Of a DNA stretch of 64,000 bases, positions 41,496-50,329 are shown one piece after another. Source of the DNA: Mucilaginibacter ginkgonis. Its GTDB lineage: Bacteria > Bacteroidota > Bacteroidia > Sphingobacteriales > Sphingobacteriaceae. Every line of letters starts with the position of its first letter. The first letter of the stretch is position 1. The notes under the pieces were generated by a model. The model had not been told where the DNA came from, did not search any database, and saw only the letters and a program-made list of their open reading frames with translations. A program made the translations under genes and the position numbers. Where the stretch lies: the NCBI RefSeq assembly GCF_009754905.2, contig NZ_CP066775.1, positions 434,001 to 498,000 on the forward strand, written 5' to 3'.

Positions 41496-42985
41496 TGGCT
41501 GGTGCAAACATTTTATTTATTGGGTTTGGGGAACTGATGAAAAGCGTTGAAGGCAGATTGTCTTCCAGTCCCAACGTAACGTTTCAAGAGATACAGCAGC
41601 TCAGTTCGGATGTGCACGAAAATTTGCTTTCAAACGCTGATATTTTTCTGGTAGGGCCTTATACGCTCGAACCTGTAAGGCAAATACAACGGGCTGCGCA
41701 GCAAAACCCGCTGGTCTCCATTATCGTGTTGATCTTTCCGGATCAATTTCAGAAGGTCAAACAGGCCGTCCAATTTGCTTACAATGTAGGCAAGAATGTT
41801 ACTTTTGTGGCCTATGATTTAGGCAAGGATATAACTGCTGTGTTTGACAATGCTCTACTGCGGGCCAAACAGCGGAAAAGCTTTGCACGGATCGCAGAAC
41901 AGCAGGTGTATCCCAAAGCCCAAAGTCCTGTACTAACCTATCAAAACCTCCATGCATTTTTGGAAAACGCCTCGATTGGCGCGATTGTGTTCGATGACCA
42001 TCGCCATATCATTACGGCTAACCGTAAAGCCAAACAAATTTTTTTTCCTAAACTGGAAACCCTAACAAACGTTCGTTGGGATGACCTTTTCCCGGATGAG
42101 CAGTCGGCGTTAACAACCATGCCGTCAAAGGAAGGACAGGAGCAGGTGCACAAAGTGATCCGGGTCAATCACCAATTCCTGGAACTTAATATTTCGTCAT
42201 TGCAGCTCAATAAACAGAACGTACATTATTTATTGCTGCTGAACGACATCACCGATAAGATAAAGGCGGAGAATAAACTGCAAGCAAAAGTAGCAGAATT
42301 AGAATTCCTTAATGAAGAGTTGGACCAGTTTGTAAACGTGATCTCTCATGATTTTAAAACGCCACTCACGTCGATCAGCTTGCTGGCGGAATTGGGCATA
42401 AAAGAATCGGACCCCGTAAAAAAGACTCAATTTCTATCACAGATCCACCAATCGGCTGGTAAGCTAAAAGAACTATTGAAGGGACTAAATGTACTCGTGG
42501 ATGTGACCAAAACCCGCTCTGAAAAAGTAGAAACGGTAGATTTCCAGCAGCGGTTGGATGTGGTGATGACCGACTATGAGATTTTGCTTGAACAAGCAGG
42601 AGGCAAACTGAACGCTGATTTTGACGCAGCGACGCAAATGAATTATTTTACAGCTCACATCGATAGTCTGTTCAGCAATTTAGTGACTAATGCTATCAAA
42701 TACCGTAACCCTGAACAGCCACTTATCATTCAGATTAAAACCCGTCGGGAAAGGGACTATACCGTGCTGAGTGTGAAGGATAACGGCAGCGGTATTGACT
42801 TAGCCAAAAATATGAATAAGCTGTTCCAGCCATTCAAACGCCTCACAGACCACGGAACAGGGTCCGGCCTTGGCCTAAGTATCATTAAACGCGTGATCGA
42901 GAAAAACCAGGGATATCTCGAAGTATTCTCACAGCCGGGTGCAGGCACGGAGTTTAAAGCCTATTTGAAATCGCCGATTGTGTGA
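41495..42985 (+). CDS. PAS-domain sensor histidine kinase, 496 aa
   Basis: Residues 1-130 resemble a degenerate response-regulator or Rossmann-like sensor (ANILFIGFGELMKS, ADIFLVGPYTLEPV) without a clear phospho-Asp. A PAS domain follows at about 150-265 (ENASIGAIVFDDHRH), then HisKA with ISHDFKTPLTSISLL near 290 and HATPase with NLVTNAIKYRN and GTGSGLGLSIIKR. It is soluble. It shares one base with the upstream acyl-CoA dehydrogenase, so it is co-expressed. The N-terminal part may bind a small molecule linked to that enzyme; this is inference. Confidence 0.88.
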   Translation: MAGANILFIGFGELMKSVEGRLSSSPNVTFQEIQQLSSDVHENLLSNADIFLVGPYTLEPVRQIQRAAQQNPLVSIIVLIFPDQFQKVKQAVQFAYNVGKNVTFVAYDLGKDITAVFDNALLRAKQRKSFARIAEQQVYPKAQSPVLTYQNLHAFLENASIGAIVFDDHRHIITANRKAKQIFFPKLETLTNVRWDDLFPDEQSALTTMPSKEGQEQVHKVIRVNHQFLELNISSLQLNKQNVHYLLLLNDITDKIKAENKLQAKVAELEFLNEELDQFVNVISHDFKTPLTSISLLAELGIKESDPVKKTQFLSQIHQSAGKLKELLKGLNVLVDVTKTRSEKVETVDFQQRLDVVMTDYEILLEQAGGKLNADFDAATQMNYFTAHIDSLFSNLVTNAIKYRNPEQPLIIQIKTRRERDYTVLSVKDNGSGIDLAKNMNKLFQPFKRLTDHGTGSGLGLSIIKRVIEKNQGYLEVFSQPGAGTEFKAYLKSPIV

Positions 42986-43245
42986 CCTAAAATTGCCTTT
43001 AAAGATTAATTCTTTTATGAAACTCTTATATTAGTAACTGCAACTTAAACAATTGGCACAAGCCTTTTCTAATACTGATTTTTTGGTATTTTTGAATATA
43101 GAATAGTTCTTTAAAAAACATCATACGAATACAATCGACATAGGTAAACTTTTCGGTAACCTGTCCATGTTGTATCATTGTAAAGTATTGACTACAAACC
43201 TATTACACATTCTGAACGCGATCCCAGCGGGATCACGGAAGAATG

Positions 43246-43285
43246 AAAAAACGCCTTGAGATGGTAAATCTGCAAGGCGTTTTTT
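43246..43285. terminator. Perfect 13-bp-stem bidirectional terminator
   Basis: AAAAAACGCCTTG (43246-43258) and CAAGGCGTTTTTT (43273-43285) pair perfectly around a 14-nt loop, with A- and T-runs on the two sides, so it can end transcription in both directions. It lies 260 bp after the kinase. A second hairpin, GATCCC-AGC-GGGATC (43220-43234), sits just before it. The 190 bp upstream could be a short untranslated RNA, since no gene lies there. Confidence 0.85.
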
Positions 43286-43490
43286 ATTTAGGTAAATTCA
43301 ATGTCTTTTGCATTGTTGAGCGCGTTAAGCCTGGATCTTAAATTCACTTTTACCTTCATTTAGCTGATCCGTCAGCTGCCGGACGGGTGTAACATGTGAC
43401 AGTTTCTCTATAAATGCTGACTTATTAGTATCTGACGTAATTTTGTCAGCGTGATAACTTTCTGAATATCAATGATGCATAATCCTGTCA

Positions 43491-43543
43491 GTGTTTCAGG
43501 TTTGCCGTATTTTTTCAAAAAGTGTCACATAAGTGTTTCAGGT
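43491..43543. repeat. Direct repeat GTGTTTCAGGT upstream of the GH9 gene
   Basis: GTGTTTCAGGT occurs at 43491-43501 and 43533-43543, spaced 42 bp (four helical turns), 115-170 bp before the GH9 start. TGTCACAT (43523-43530), between them, is the inverse of ATGTGACA at 43394-43401. The set looks like binding sites of a regulator. The gene-free stretch 42986-43657 otherwise holds only the terminator. Confidence 0.4.
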
Positions 43544-43657
43544 GTTACAGTGGCAAACTGGAGTCAGTTGCAAATTCGGGGTCGAATTATTGTAACTTGC
43601 TTAGCTCCCGCACCAGTAATCCCTTGTGAGTTACTTACCGGCTAAAACCTGACTTGT

Positions 43658-45388
43658 ATGAAATCATTCTTTGCGATTTGCCTCATCCTTTCGACCTCTG
43701 TCGCGTGTATTGCTCAGCCCGATAAGATCCGGGTCAACCAGGTTGGGTATTATCCATCCGCTGATAAAACCGCGATAGTTTTAAGCGTTGAAGGCGGCAG
43801 TTTCACTCTTGTCGATGCAACAGGAAGGGTACAGTTTACGGGTACGTTAAAAGAAGGCGCGAATAAAACTATGGCCGGGCAAACGGTGTGGACCGCAGAT
43901 TTCAGCAAATGTAAAACACCAGGCCGCTATGCTGTGAAATTGTCAAATGGTGACCGGTCTTATTTCTTCAACATTTCTGACAAGGTGTATGACAACCTTG
44001 CTAAAGCATCAATTAAGGCTTTTTATTACCAAAGGGCTTCCATTCCGCTGCGGGAAAAATATGCCGGTAAATGGCAACGTGAAGAAGGCCATGCCGATGA
44101 TCATGTTTTGATTCATCCGTCGGCGGCCACTGTAAAGCGGCCGGTTGGGACTGTTATTTCATCCGCGAGGGGCTGGTATGATGCCGGCGATTACAATAAA
44201 TATATTGTCAATAGCGGTATAACAATGGGCACCCTCCTTTCGCTGTATGAAGATTTTTCGTCTTATATGAAAACGGTTGCGCTCAACATTCCCGAAACGG
44301 GCAACAAGGTTCCCGATCTGCTGAATGAAGCGTTGTGGAACTTAAGATGGATGCTTACTATGCAAGACCCTAACGATGGCGGCGTATACCATAAGTTAAC
44401 CAACGCGGCCTTTGACGGTATGATCATGCCCGATAAAGCTGTGAAGCCCCGTTACGTGGTGGCTAAAAGCACAGCGGCAACTTTAGACTTCGCGGCGGTA
44501 ATGGCGCAGTCTGCCAGAATCCTTAAAAAATTTAACACCACATTCCCCGGACTTGCAGACTCATGTTTAAGGGCCTCGCTATCTGCATGGAAATGGGCTA
44601 AAGCAAATCCTCGCGCTTATTATCAGCAAAACAAACTTAACCAAACGTTTGAGCCGGCCGTGACTACCGGCGAATATGGAGATAATGACGTTAGCGACGA
44701 ATTTATCTGGGCCGCTGCAGAGCTTTACGTTACTACTAAAGACGGTCATTATTTATCTGAACTAAGGGTTGAGCGCAATCCTGACATACAGGTTCCGTCA
44801 TGGGCACAGGTAAAAACAATGGGTTACTATTCTTTGATCAGGAACAAGGCATCTTTAACCCCAAATGGGCAAGCTATTGCCGGAAGATTACAAACAGCAC
44901 TGATACATTTGGCAGACAGCCTTGTAGCTGATGGACAACGCAGTGCATACTTTACACCCATAAGCAATTCACCAAAAAATTTGATCTGGGGAAGTAACAG
45001 CGTAGCGGCAAACCAGGGTGTTGCTCTTTTAGAAGCTTACTTAAATAACCGCAAGCCATCTTACCTGGCCACGGCAATGGCTACCCTCAATTATTTATCA
45101 GGATGTAACGGCACCGGTTACTGTTATGTAACAGGATACGGAACAAAAAGCCCGCTGCACCCGCATCATCGCCCTTCGGTTGCTGATGGTATTGTCCAAC
45201 CTATACCGGGCCTTCTAGTCGGCGGCCCCAATCCCGGCATGCAAGACCATATACAATTACCTAGCATAGTACCTGGCGAAGCCTATATTGATGATGACCG
45301 TGCCTACGCGGTTAATGAAATTGCCATTAACTGGAACGCGCCACTTGTATACCTTGTTAACGGTATCAACGCTTTAAAAGCAAAATAG
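43658..45388 (+). CDS. Glycoside hydrolase family 9 (endoglucanase-like)
   Basis: A secreted 576-residue enzyme. A signal peptide ends near residue 20 (CIAQ). An N-terminal Ig-like CelD_N domain (about 22-105, IRVNQVGYYPSADKTA) is followed by the GH9 (alpha/alpha)6 barrel. Catalytic features are GWYDAGDYNKY (Asp175, Asp178), LHPHHRPS near 505 and the proton-donor Glu554 in NEIAINWNAP. GH9 enzymes cleave beta-1,4-glucan or related glycans; some Bacteroidota members act on other polysaccharides. It stands alone, with no neighbouring transporter, and has upstream repeats that may bind a regulator. Confidence 0.92.
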   Translation: MKSFFAICLILSTSVACIAQPDKIRVNQVGYYPSADKTAIVLSVEGGSFTLVDATGRVQFTGTLKEGANKTMAGQTVWTADFSKCKTPGRYAVKLSNGDRSYFFNISDKVYDNLAKASIKAFYYQRASIPLREKYAGKWQREEGHADDHVLIHPSAATVKRPVGTVISSARGWYDAGDYNKYIVNSGITMGTLLSLYEDFSSYMKTVALNIPETGNKVPDLLNEALWNLRWMLTMQDPNDGGVYHKLTNAAFDGMIMPDKAVKPRYVVAKSTAATLDFAAVMAQSARILKKFNTTFPGLADSCLRASLSAWKWAKANPRAYYQQNKLNQTFEPAVTTGEYGDNDVSDEFIWAAAELYVTTKDGHYLSELRVERNPDIQVPSWAQVKTMGYYSLIRNKASLTPNGQAIAGRLQTALIHLADSLVADGQRSAYFTPISNSPKNLIWGSNSVAANQGVALLEAYLNNRKPSYLATAMATLNYLSGCNGTGYCYVTGYGTKSPLHPHHRPSVADGIVQPIPGLLVGGPNPGMQDHIQLPSIVPGEAYIDDDRAYAVNEIAINWNAPLVYLVNGINALKAK

Positions 45389-45539
45389 ATATTCCTTTCC
45401 CTAAATCTATTTACAATCAACAGAATCGCAGTTTTTCACTCCTTTAAGGAATGTTGTTTAGCTGTTCAAATTTATCCATTGCGAAATATACTTTCAGATG
45501 TTTGGTAAATTTAGCTGTTGATAGTTAAAGGATTTGAGT

Positions 45540-46973
45540 ATGAATTCAGAACCAAGTGACGTAGACTCCGGCAAACAATCTATCTCGCACCTTCACGCAA
45601 TTTTCGCCCACACCATTGAAGGCTTTATACTGCTTGATCGCGATCTGACGATACTGGCGTTCAATGACCAGGCAGACCAATTGATCTTTCAGCATGGCGA
45701 TAGCAAATACCTGGAAGTTGGCTCTTCTTTAATCGATTATCTACCGCCATCAAGAGGGGGCGCTTTCGTTAAAATGGCATCTAAAGTATTGACCGGCGAA
45801 ACGGTAATTTATGCGCAATCTTATCCCGAAAGTGGTGACAATGTACGTTGGTTTAGGTTTACAATAAGCCCGGTGAAGGAAAATGACCAGATAAATGGTT
45901 TGTGTGTGGCCGGGCGGGATATCACAGAGGACGTAAAACTACAAAGGCAACTCGAACTCGCTAAACTTGACGCGGAACAGTCGCACATAAAATACAAACG
46001 GCTGTTTGACCAGAGCCCTATCCCCAAATGGATATATGACTTGGAGACGCTGCGCATTCTGGAGGTAAATGAAGAGGCAGAAAGACACTATGGCTACACC
46101 CGCGCCGAATTTTTAAGTATGACCATACGCGACCTTCGCCCGGCCGAAGATCAGGATCAGCTTTCAGAAAAATTAGCCTCAATCAAGCAAAAAACCAGTA
46201 ATGAAAATACCTATTGGCGGCATTTAAAAAAGAATGGCGAAATCATCATTGTTGACATTACCGGCCATGAGATCGATTTTGACGGACGCCCGGCAAGGAT
46301 AGTCGCCTGTCAGGACATTACATCGCGCATTAATGCCGAGGCTTCTCTTATTGAAAGTAACAAACGCTTTAGATACGCCATACGCGCCTCATCTGACGCG
46401 ATATGGGACTGGGACTTAAAAGAATCGACCGTATTTCTGGGCGAAGGATTTAAAAACTTGTTTGGGTATGACGAGGCCGGAACTGTTGTGCCCATATCCT
46501 GGATCATGAGCAGGCTTCATCCAAATGACCTTGAAAGGGTTCAAGCCTATATTGATCAAACGGTTAAAGACGTTAAGGTAGACCGATGGTCTGACGAGTA
46601 TCAGTTTAGAAAAAAGGATGGTTCTTATGCTTTGATCTGCAACACGGCGCTTATTATTAAAGACGCTTTCGGGGCGCCTAATCAACTGATAGGCGCTATG
46701 CGCGATATTACAGAGCACCGCCAGCACTTGAATGAGATCAAACAGCAAAATGAGAAATTGCTGGAGATAGCCTGGCTACAATCGCACGTTGTGAGGGCGC
46801 CTTTAGCACGCATAATGGGATTGGTAGACCTGGCAATAACAGACAATAGCCGCGAAGATCTGGAACGTATTTTACCGATGCTAAAATCTTCTGCACTGGA
46901 GTTGGATGATGTTGTTACAAAAATAGTGGACGAAACCAGGGCGCTAGGGCAGGAGCCGCTACCAAAAAATTAG
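45540..46973 (+). CDS. Triple-PAS protein with HisKA-like end but no ATPase domain
   Basis: A 477-residue protein with three PAS domains: about 20-130 (AIFAHTIEGFILLDRD), 155-270 (YKRLFDQSPIPKWIYD) and 285-410 (IRASSDAIWDWDLKES). It ends with a HisKA-like helix pair, AWLQSHVVRAPLARIMGLVD, where His is in place, but no HATPase follows, so it cannot autophosphorylate alone. ATG 45540 is chosen over TTG 45534. This truncated type recurs in Sphingobacteriaceae; it may be a phosphotransfer or dimerization partner of other kinases. The C-terminus is natural and no frameshift was seen in the following bases. Confidence 0.88.
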   Translation: MNSEPSDVDSGKQSISHLHAIFAHTIEGFILLDRDLTILAFNDQADQLIFQHGDSKYLEVGSSLIDYLPPSRGGAFVKMASKVLTGETVIYAQSYPESGDNVRWFRFTISPVKENDQINGLCVAGRDITEDVKLQRQLELAKLDAEQSHIKYKRLFDQSPIPKWIYDLETLRILEVNEEAERHYGYTRAEFLSMTIRDLRPAEDQDQLSEKLASIKQKTSNENTYWRHLKKNGEIIIVDITGHEIDFDGRPARIVACQDITSRINAEASLIESNKRFRYAIRASSDAIWDWDLKESTVFLGEGFKNLFGYDEAGTVVPISWIMSRLHPNDLERVQAYIDQTVKDVKVDRWSDEYQFRKKDGSYALICNTALIIKDAFGAPNQLIGAMRDITEHRQHLNEIKQQNEKLLEIAWLQSHVVRAPLARIMGLVDLAITDNSREDLERILPMLKSSALELDDVVTKIVDETRALGQEPLPKN

Positions 46974-46992
46974 TAATGGAGCTCAAAGCTTT

Positions 46993-47949
46993 CTAAACTC
47001 TTTTTAAAAATACAGGGTAAGTTTTACCAGAGTTCCACTGCGGAATAATGAGGTTTTCATCGGCATCGACACAAACATCGTGCGGATGGACGAAGGCGCT
47101 TTCTATCTTTTGCTGCGGTTGCAGCACACCATCAACGTAAATTGGTTCTGTGGCGCCGGGAGAGGAAACCACTTTTTTATGCTTGTCGAGAATGGTTATA
47201 TATCCCGAGCCAAAGTTTTGATTATCGCCGGAGCGGAATACTGCCGCGTAAATATTCTCTCCATCTATCACCGGTCGGCATACAAATGAACCGGGCATTA
47301 CGGTTTGGCCCAGGTAATTGCCGTCCATTGTAAAATATTTAAAGGCATTTTCGTTGCGCGATGTTATGATGAGTCGCGGGTTGTTCGCGTCCCGGATATC
47401 GATAGCGACACCATGGGCACAATCGAAATTTGCTTCGCCTGTACCGCGGCCTCCCCAGTGGCGTATGCAGTTACCTGTCGAGTCGTATTGTATTACAAAC
47501 TGGTGCCCGTACCCGTCGGTTACGTAAATATCGCCGTTTGCAGCAATGGCGGTTTCGGTCGGTTTGTATTCATCTGCCGATTGGTATAACGCTATCTCTT
47601 TTGGATAATCAAGCACCATGAGTTCGCGGCCATCGAGCGTTGTTTTTATAACCTGGTGCCGCACGGTATCGGTAATATACAGAAACTCTGTACCACCCTC
47701 GTTACTTAGGGTAAGCCCATGCGCGCCCGGATAAGTGGTACCCCAGCTGTTGACATACTTTCCGTCTTTATTGTAAATGATCACATTATTGCGAATGTCA
47801 TCTGTCAACAGGTACAGCAAGCCGTTCTTACTAAGTACCATCTCGTGACAATTGTTAACAGGATGCTCAGCCGGATTAAGATCAAACCGCGATGCATTAA
47901 CCTTGTATTGAAAGTCGCCATGACCAAGGATGATATTATGCTGAGACAT
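46993..47949 (-). CDS. NHL-repeat / six-bladed beta-propeller protein
   Basis: A 318-residue beta-propeller. Repeats show the NHL pattern: HEMVLSKNGLLYLLTDDI, HGLTLSNEGG with FLYITDTVRHQVIKT, TAIAANGDIYVTDGYGHQFV and HDVCVDADENLIIPQW. No signal peptide is visible, so it is probably cytoplasmic. Family members include lactonase-like and amidating-lyase-like enzymes. As the last gene of the susC-led operon (14-nt overlap with the MFS gene) it may act on a sugar acid or lactone; the reaction is unknown. Confidence 0.82.
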   Translation of the reverse strand: MSQHNIILGHGDFQYKVNASRFDLNPAEHPVNNCHEMVLSKNGLLYLLTDDIRNNVIIYNKDGKYVNSWGTTYPGAHGLTLSNEGGTEFLYITDTVRHQVIKTTLDGRELMVLDYPKEIALYQSADEYKPTETAIAANGDIYVTDGYGHQFVIQYDSTGNCIRHWGGRGTGEANFDCAHGVAIDIRDANNPRLIITSRNENAFKYFTMDGNYLGQTVMPGSFVCRPVIDGENIYAAVFRSGDNQNFGSGYITILDKHKKVVSSPGATEPIYVDGVLQPQQKIESAFVHPHDVCVDADENLIIPQWNSGKTYPVFLKRV

Positions 47950-49189
47950 TTGCAGGATTAAGGTTTTTGATCTTTATCATGAAAAGTGACCAGGTTGCCA
48001 ATAACATCAACACGGCTGATACCTGGTATACAATAGACAGCTCTACATGGGCATCTTTAAGCATACCGCCAACATAGACCATTATGCCACCCACAATGGT
48101 ACTTAAGAAATTTAAAAAGCCATAGCCAGTTGCGATGTACCTGTTGTTCACTAATTGGCAGAGTATGGGCATCAAATTAGCGTCATTGAAACCGCGTGAT
48201 AAGCCATAAATGATCATGGCCACGATGCCGATCGCAAATACAGGGGTAGACGCCATCAAGAACAGGAAAGGCGCCCCAATAGTAAAACCGATTATGACAG
48301 TGTACAGCCTGCCCCTCGAATTAAAACTGGCCCAGCGGTCGGCCAGTAAACCGCCAATTACCACACCGATGAACGACCCTACCTGCACATACCCTGTAGC
48401 AGATATGCCGGCTTCGCCCATACTTAAATGAAAGTGTTCTTTAAGGAATGTAGGCAGCCAGCCGTAAACCAGCCAGTTTACAATGCCCAGCGCGCAGAAG
48501 TAGAACAACAATATCCTGAATGACGGTAGCGAAAACAGCATCTTAAACGAGCCGAAGATATTGTTGGGTGCTTCGATGAATCTTGCTTCCTCCGGCGAGG
48601 TTTCAGTAACCGGTTCAGCATTCTTCAGGAAAAATAACAGCACTACAGAGTAAAGTATGCCAAATAAGCCAAATACCTGGAAGCCGTAACGCCAGCCCCA
48701 TAACTCGGCAATGTAGCCGCCTAATCCGCCTAAAGCTAAACCTGTATACAAGCCGCTCATGTGCAAACCCGTGGCCAACGATCTGGTACGGCCGCGATGG
48801 TACTCTGTGATCAACGCCAGTGCCGCAGGAATGTAACATGCTTCGCTTATGCCCATGATCACACGCGCAGCAACCATTTCATGAAATGAGCCGACAAAGC
48901 CCGTCCAGATCGTAACCGCGGACCATACTGCCACACTGAATACAATTACTGCTTTACGGCCGTATTTATCGGCAAAGAAACCGCCCAGCGGACTTAATAT
49001 CCCGTATGACCAAAGGAATGCCGAAGTAAGCAAACCAAACTGCGCGTCTGTTAGATGAAACTCACTAACAATTGGGTCGCGCATAGAGGTGATCAGTATC
49101 CTGTCGAAATAATTAAGAAAGGCTACTACCCACAGCATGGCAACAATGACCCATGGGTAAACAGCAGTGTTAGTTTTATTATCTGTCAT
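47936..49189 (-). CDS. MFS permease, ACS-type (sialic/sugar-acid transporter)
   Basis: A 417-residue major-facilitator protein with 12 predicted helices. The FLNYFDRILITSMRDPI start and the loop-2 motif GGFFADKYGRKAVI fit the anion:cation symporter (ACS) branch, which takes up sugar acids and, in nan loci of Bacteroidota, sialic acid (NanT-type). It sits 5 bp after the NanM-like gene and overlaps the propeller gene by 14 nt. The sialic acid substrate is inferred from neighbours (NanA, NanM, sialidases). It would import the monosaccharide from the periplasm after SusC/D uptake. Confidence 0.85.
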   Translation of the reverse strand: MTDNKTNTAVYPWVIVAMLWVVAFLNYFDRILITSMRDPIVSEFHLTDAQFGLLTSAFLWSYGILSPLGGFFADKYGRKAVIVFSVAVWSAVTIWTGFVGSFHEMVAARVIMGISEACYIPAALALITEYHRGRTRSLATGLHMSGLYTGLALGGLGGYIAELWGWRYGFQVFGLFGILYSVVLLFFLKNAEPVTETSPEEARFIEAPNNIFGSFKMLFSLPSFRILLFYFCALGIVNWLVYGWLPTFLKEHFHLSMGEAGISATGYVQVGSFIGVVIGGLLADRWASFNSRGRLYTVIIGFTIGAPFLFLMASTPVFAIGIVAMIIYGLSRGFNDANLMPILCQLVNNRYIATGYGFLNFLSTIVGGIMVYVGGMLKDAHVELSIVYQVSAVLMLLATWSLFMIKIKNLNPANVSA

Positions 49190-49194
49190 GATCC

Positions 49195-50319
49195 TTATTT
49201 CGTCACGGTTGCTGCCAGTACGCGTGGAGTGCGTGTGCCGGGCCGCACTTCGCCACCCGGAAATATTAGTTGGTTATGCCATATTACCATCGATGTGGTT
49301 ACCGGCGCCCATGTGCTATTATTCGGATGGGTTACGGCGTCGTCCTTTTTATCGGTAAAGATCTGTCCCTGTACCATCCACGTGTTTTCTGCTAAGTTAT
49401 ATGCTAAAATTTGGTTGGAGAAGCCGGTATGCCGGTCTTTCAATTCCGATGCTTTATCGGCCAGGCTACCGTCATCCCCGCCAAAAACAAACAGGGTGTT
49501 ATTACCTGCTGTATATGCCGGTCCTGCCGTAGCTACAGCAGGGTAGGGCAGGTCGGCGACCTTTTGCCAGCCGTGGCCCGGGGCAAAAGCGTAGGCGTCT
49601 ATTAGATATTCTCGTTTGGCAGAGCCGTCTGCGGCAGGGTGTAATGCCGTGCCGCTAAAAACAAAGATCTTTCCACCGGCTGCGCCTGCGGTGCTCAGCA
49701 TGCGCGGTTCGCCGGGGATGTTTTCTAATGCCCTCCATTTTTGCTCTGCAGCAGGCTTTGATAGGTCCAGCGACCAAAAATTGTTCGCAGCGTGGGTGTC
49801 GGCGGGGGCACTCAAGCCGCCTGCAATGTATACCGTACTGCCGACCAATACACCGGCGCTGTTGGCCAAAGGTGCAGGCATATCGGGATAGTTTGTGATC
49901 TTAACTTCGCCGTTGTGATAACTGATACCAAAAACCTTATTGTAGTGCCCATCGGCGTTGCTGCCACCAAAACAGATCAGCTGGTTGTGGTAACTTACTG
50001 AAACGCCGTATCCTAATGGCATAGGCAATGTACCGGCTTCCTTCCATTGACCGTTTGGACTATCCAAAATGAATACTTTATCGGTCCAAACTTTTTTTGA
50101 GCCGGTCCATGGCGCGCCGCCATCGGGGAAGTTAGCACCGCCTGCCACGATCAGGCAATTATTGCTTACACCGGCAAACGAGCCTGCAAAACCATATTTG
50201 TCGGGTATTTGCGCTAATTGCGACCATTGAAGTTTGACCGCGGAAACTTTATGTTGTGCTGTAGATGTTACCGATAGCATGGTAAATAAGATAGATATAT
50301 AAACGGCGGCATTTCGCAT
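49195..50319 (-). CDS. nanM: NanM-like kelch mutarotase (cyclically permuted family)
   Basis: A secreted 374-residue kelch propeller. The signal peptide is in the first 22 residues (ISILFTMLSVTSTAQ). Kelch-type repeats show in FAGVSNNCLIVAGGANFPDG, LICFGGSNADG, VYIAGGLSAP, IFVFSGTAL and LFVFGGDDG. This is the N-acetylneuraminate epimerase/cyclically permuted mutarotase family, which converts the alpha-anomer of sialic acid to the beta form in the periplasm. ATG 50319 is used; a TTG at 50340 would overlap the previous gene. It lies between the NanA-like gene and the MFS gene, the usual nan order. Confidence 0.85.
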   Translation of the reverse strand: MRNAAVYISILFTMLSVTSTAQHKVSAVKLQWSQLAQIPDKYGFAGSFAGVSNNCLIVAGGANFPDGGAPWTGSKKVWTDKVFILDSPNGQWKEAGTLPMPLGYGVSVSYHNQLICFGGSNADGHYNKVFGISYHNGEVKITNYPDMPAPLANSAGVLVGSTVYIAGGLSAPADTHAANNFWSLDLSKPAAEQKWRALENIPGEPRMLSTAGAAGGKIFVFSGTALHPAADGSAKREYLIDAYAFAPGHGWQKVADLPYPAVATAGPAYTAGNNTLFVFGGDDGSLADKASELKDRHTGFSNQILAYNLAENTWMVQGQIFTDKKDDAVTHPNNSTWAPVTTSMVIWHNQLIFPGGEVRPGTRTPRVLAATVTK

Positions 50320-50329
50320 GGTGCAGAGT

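Noticed and set aside
43220..43234. tRNA 3' end or attachment site
   Set aside because: GATCCC-AGC-GGGATC is only a short hairpin; no acceptor stem, anticodon arm or CCA end surrounds it.
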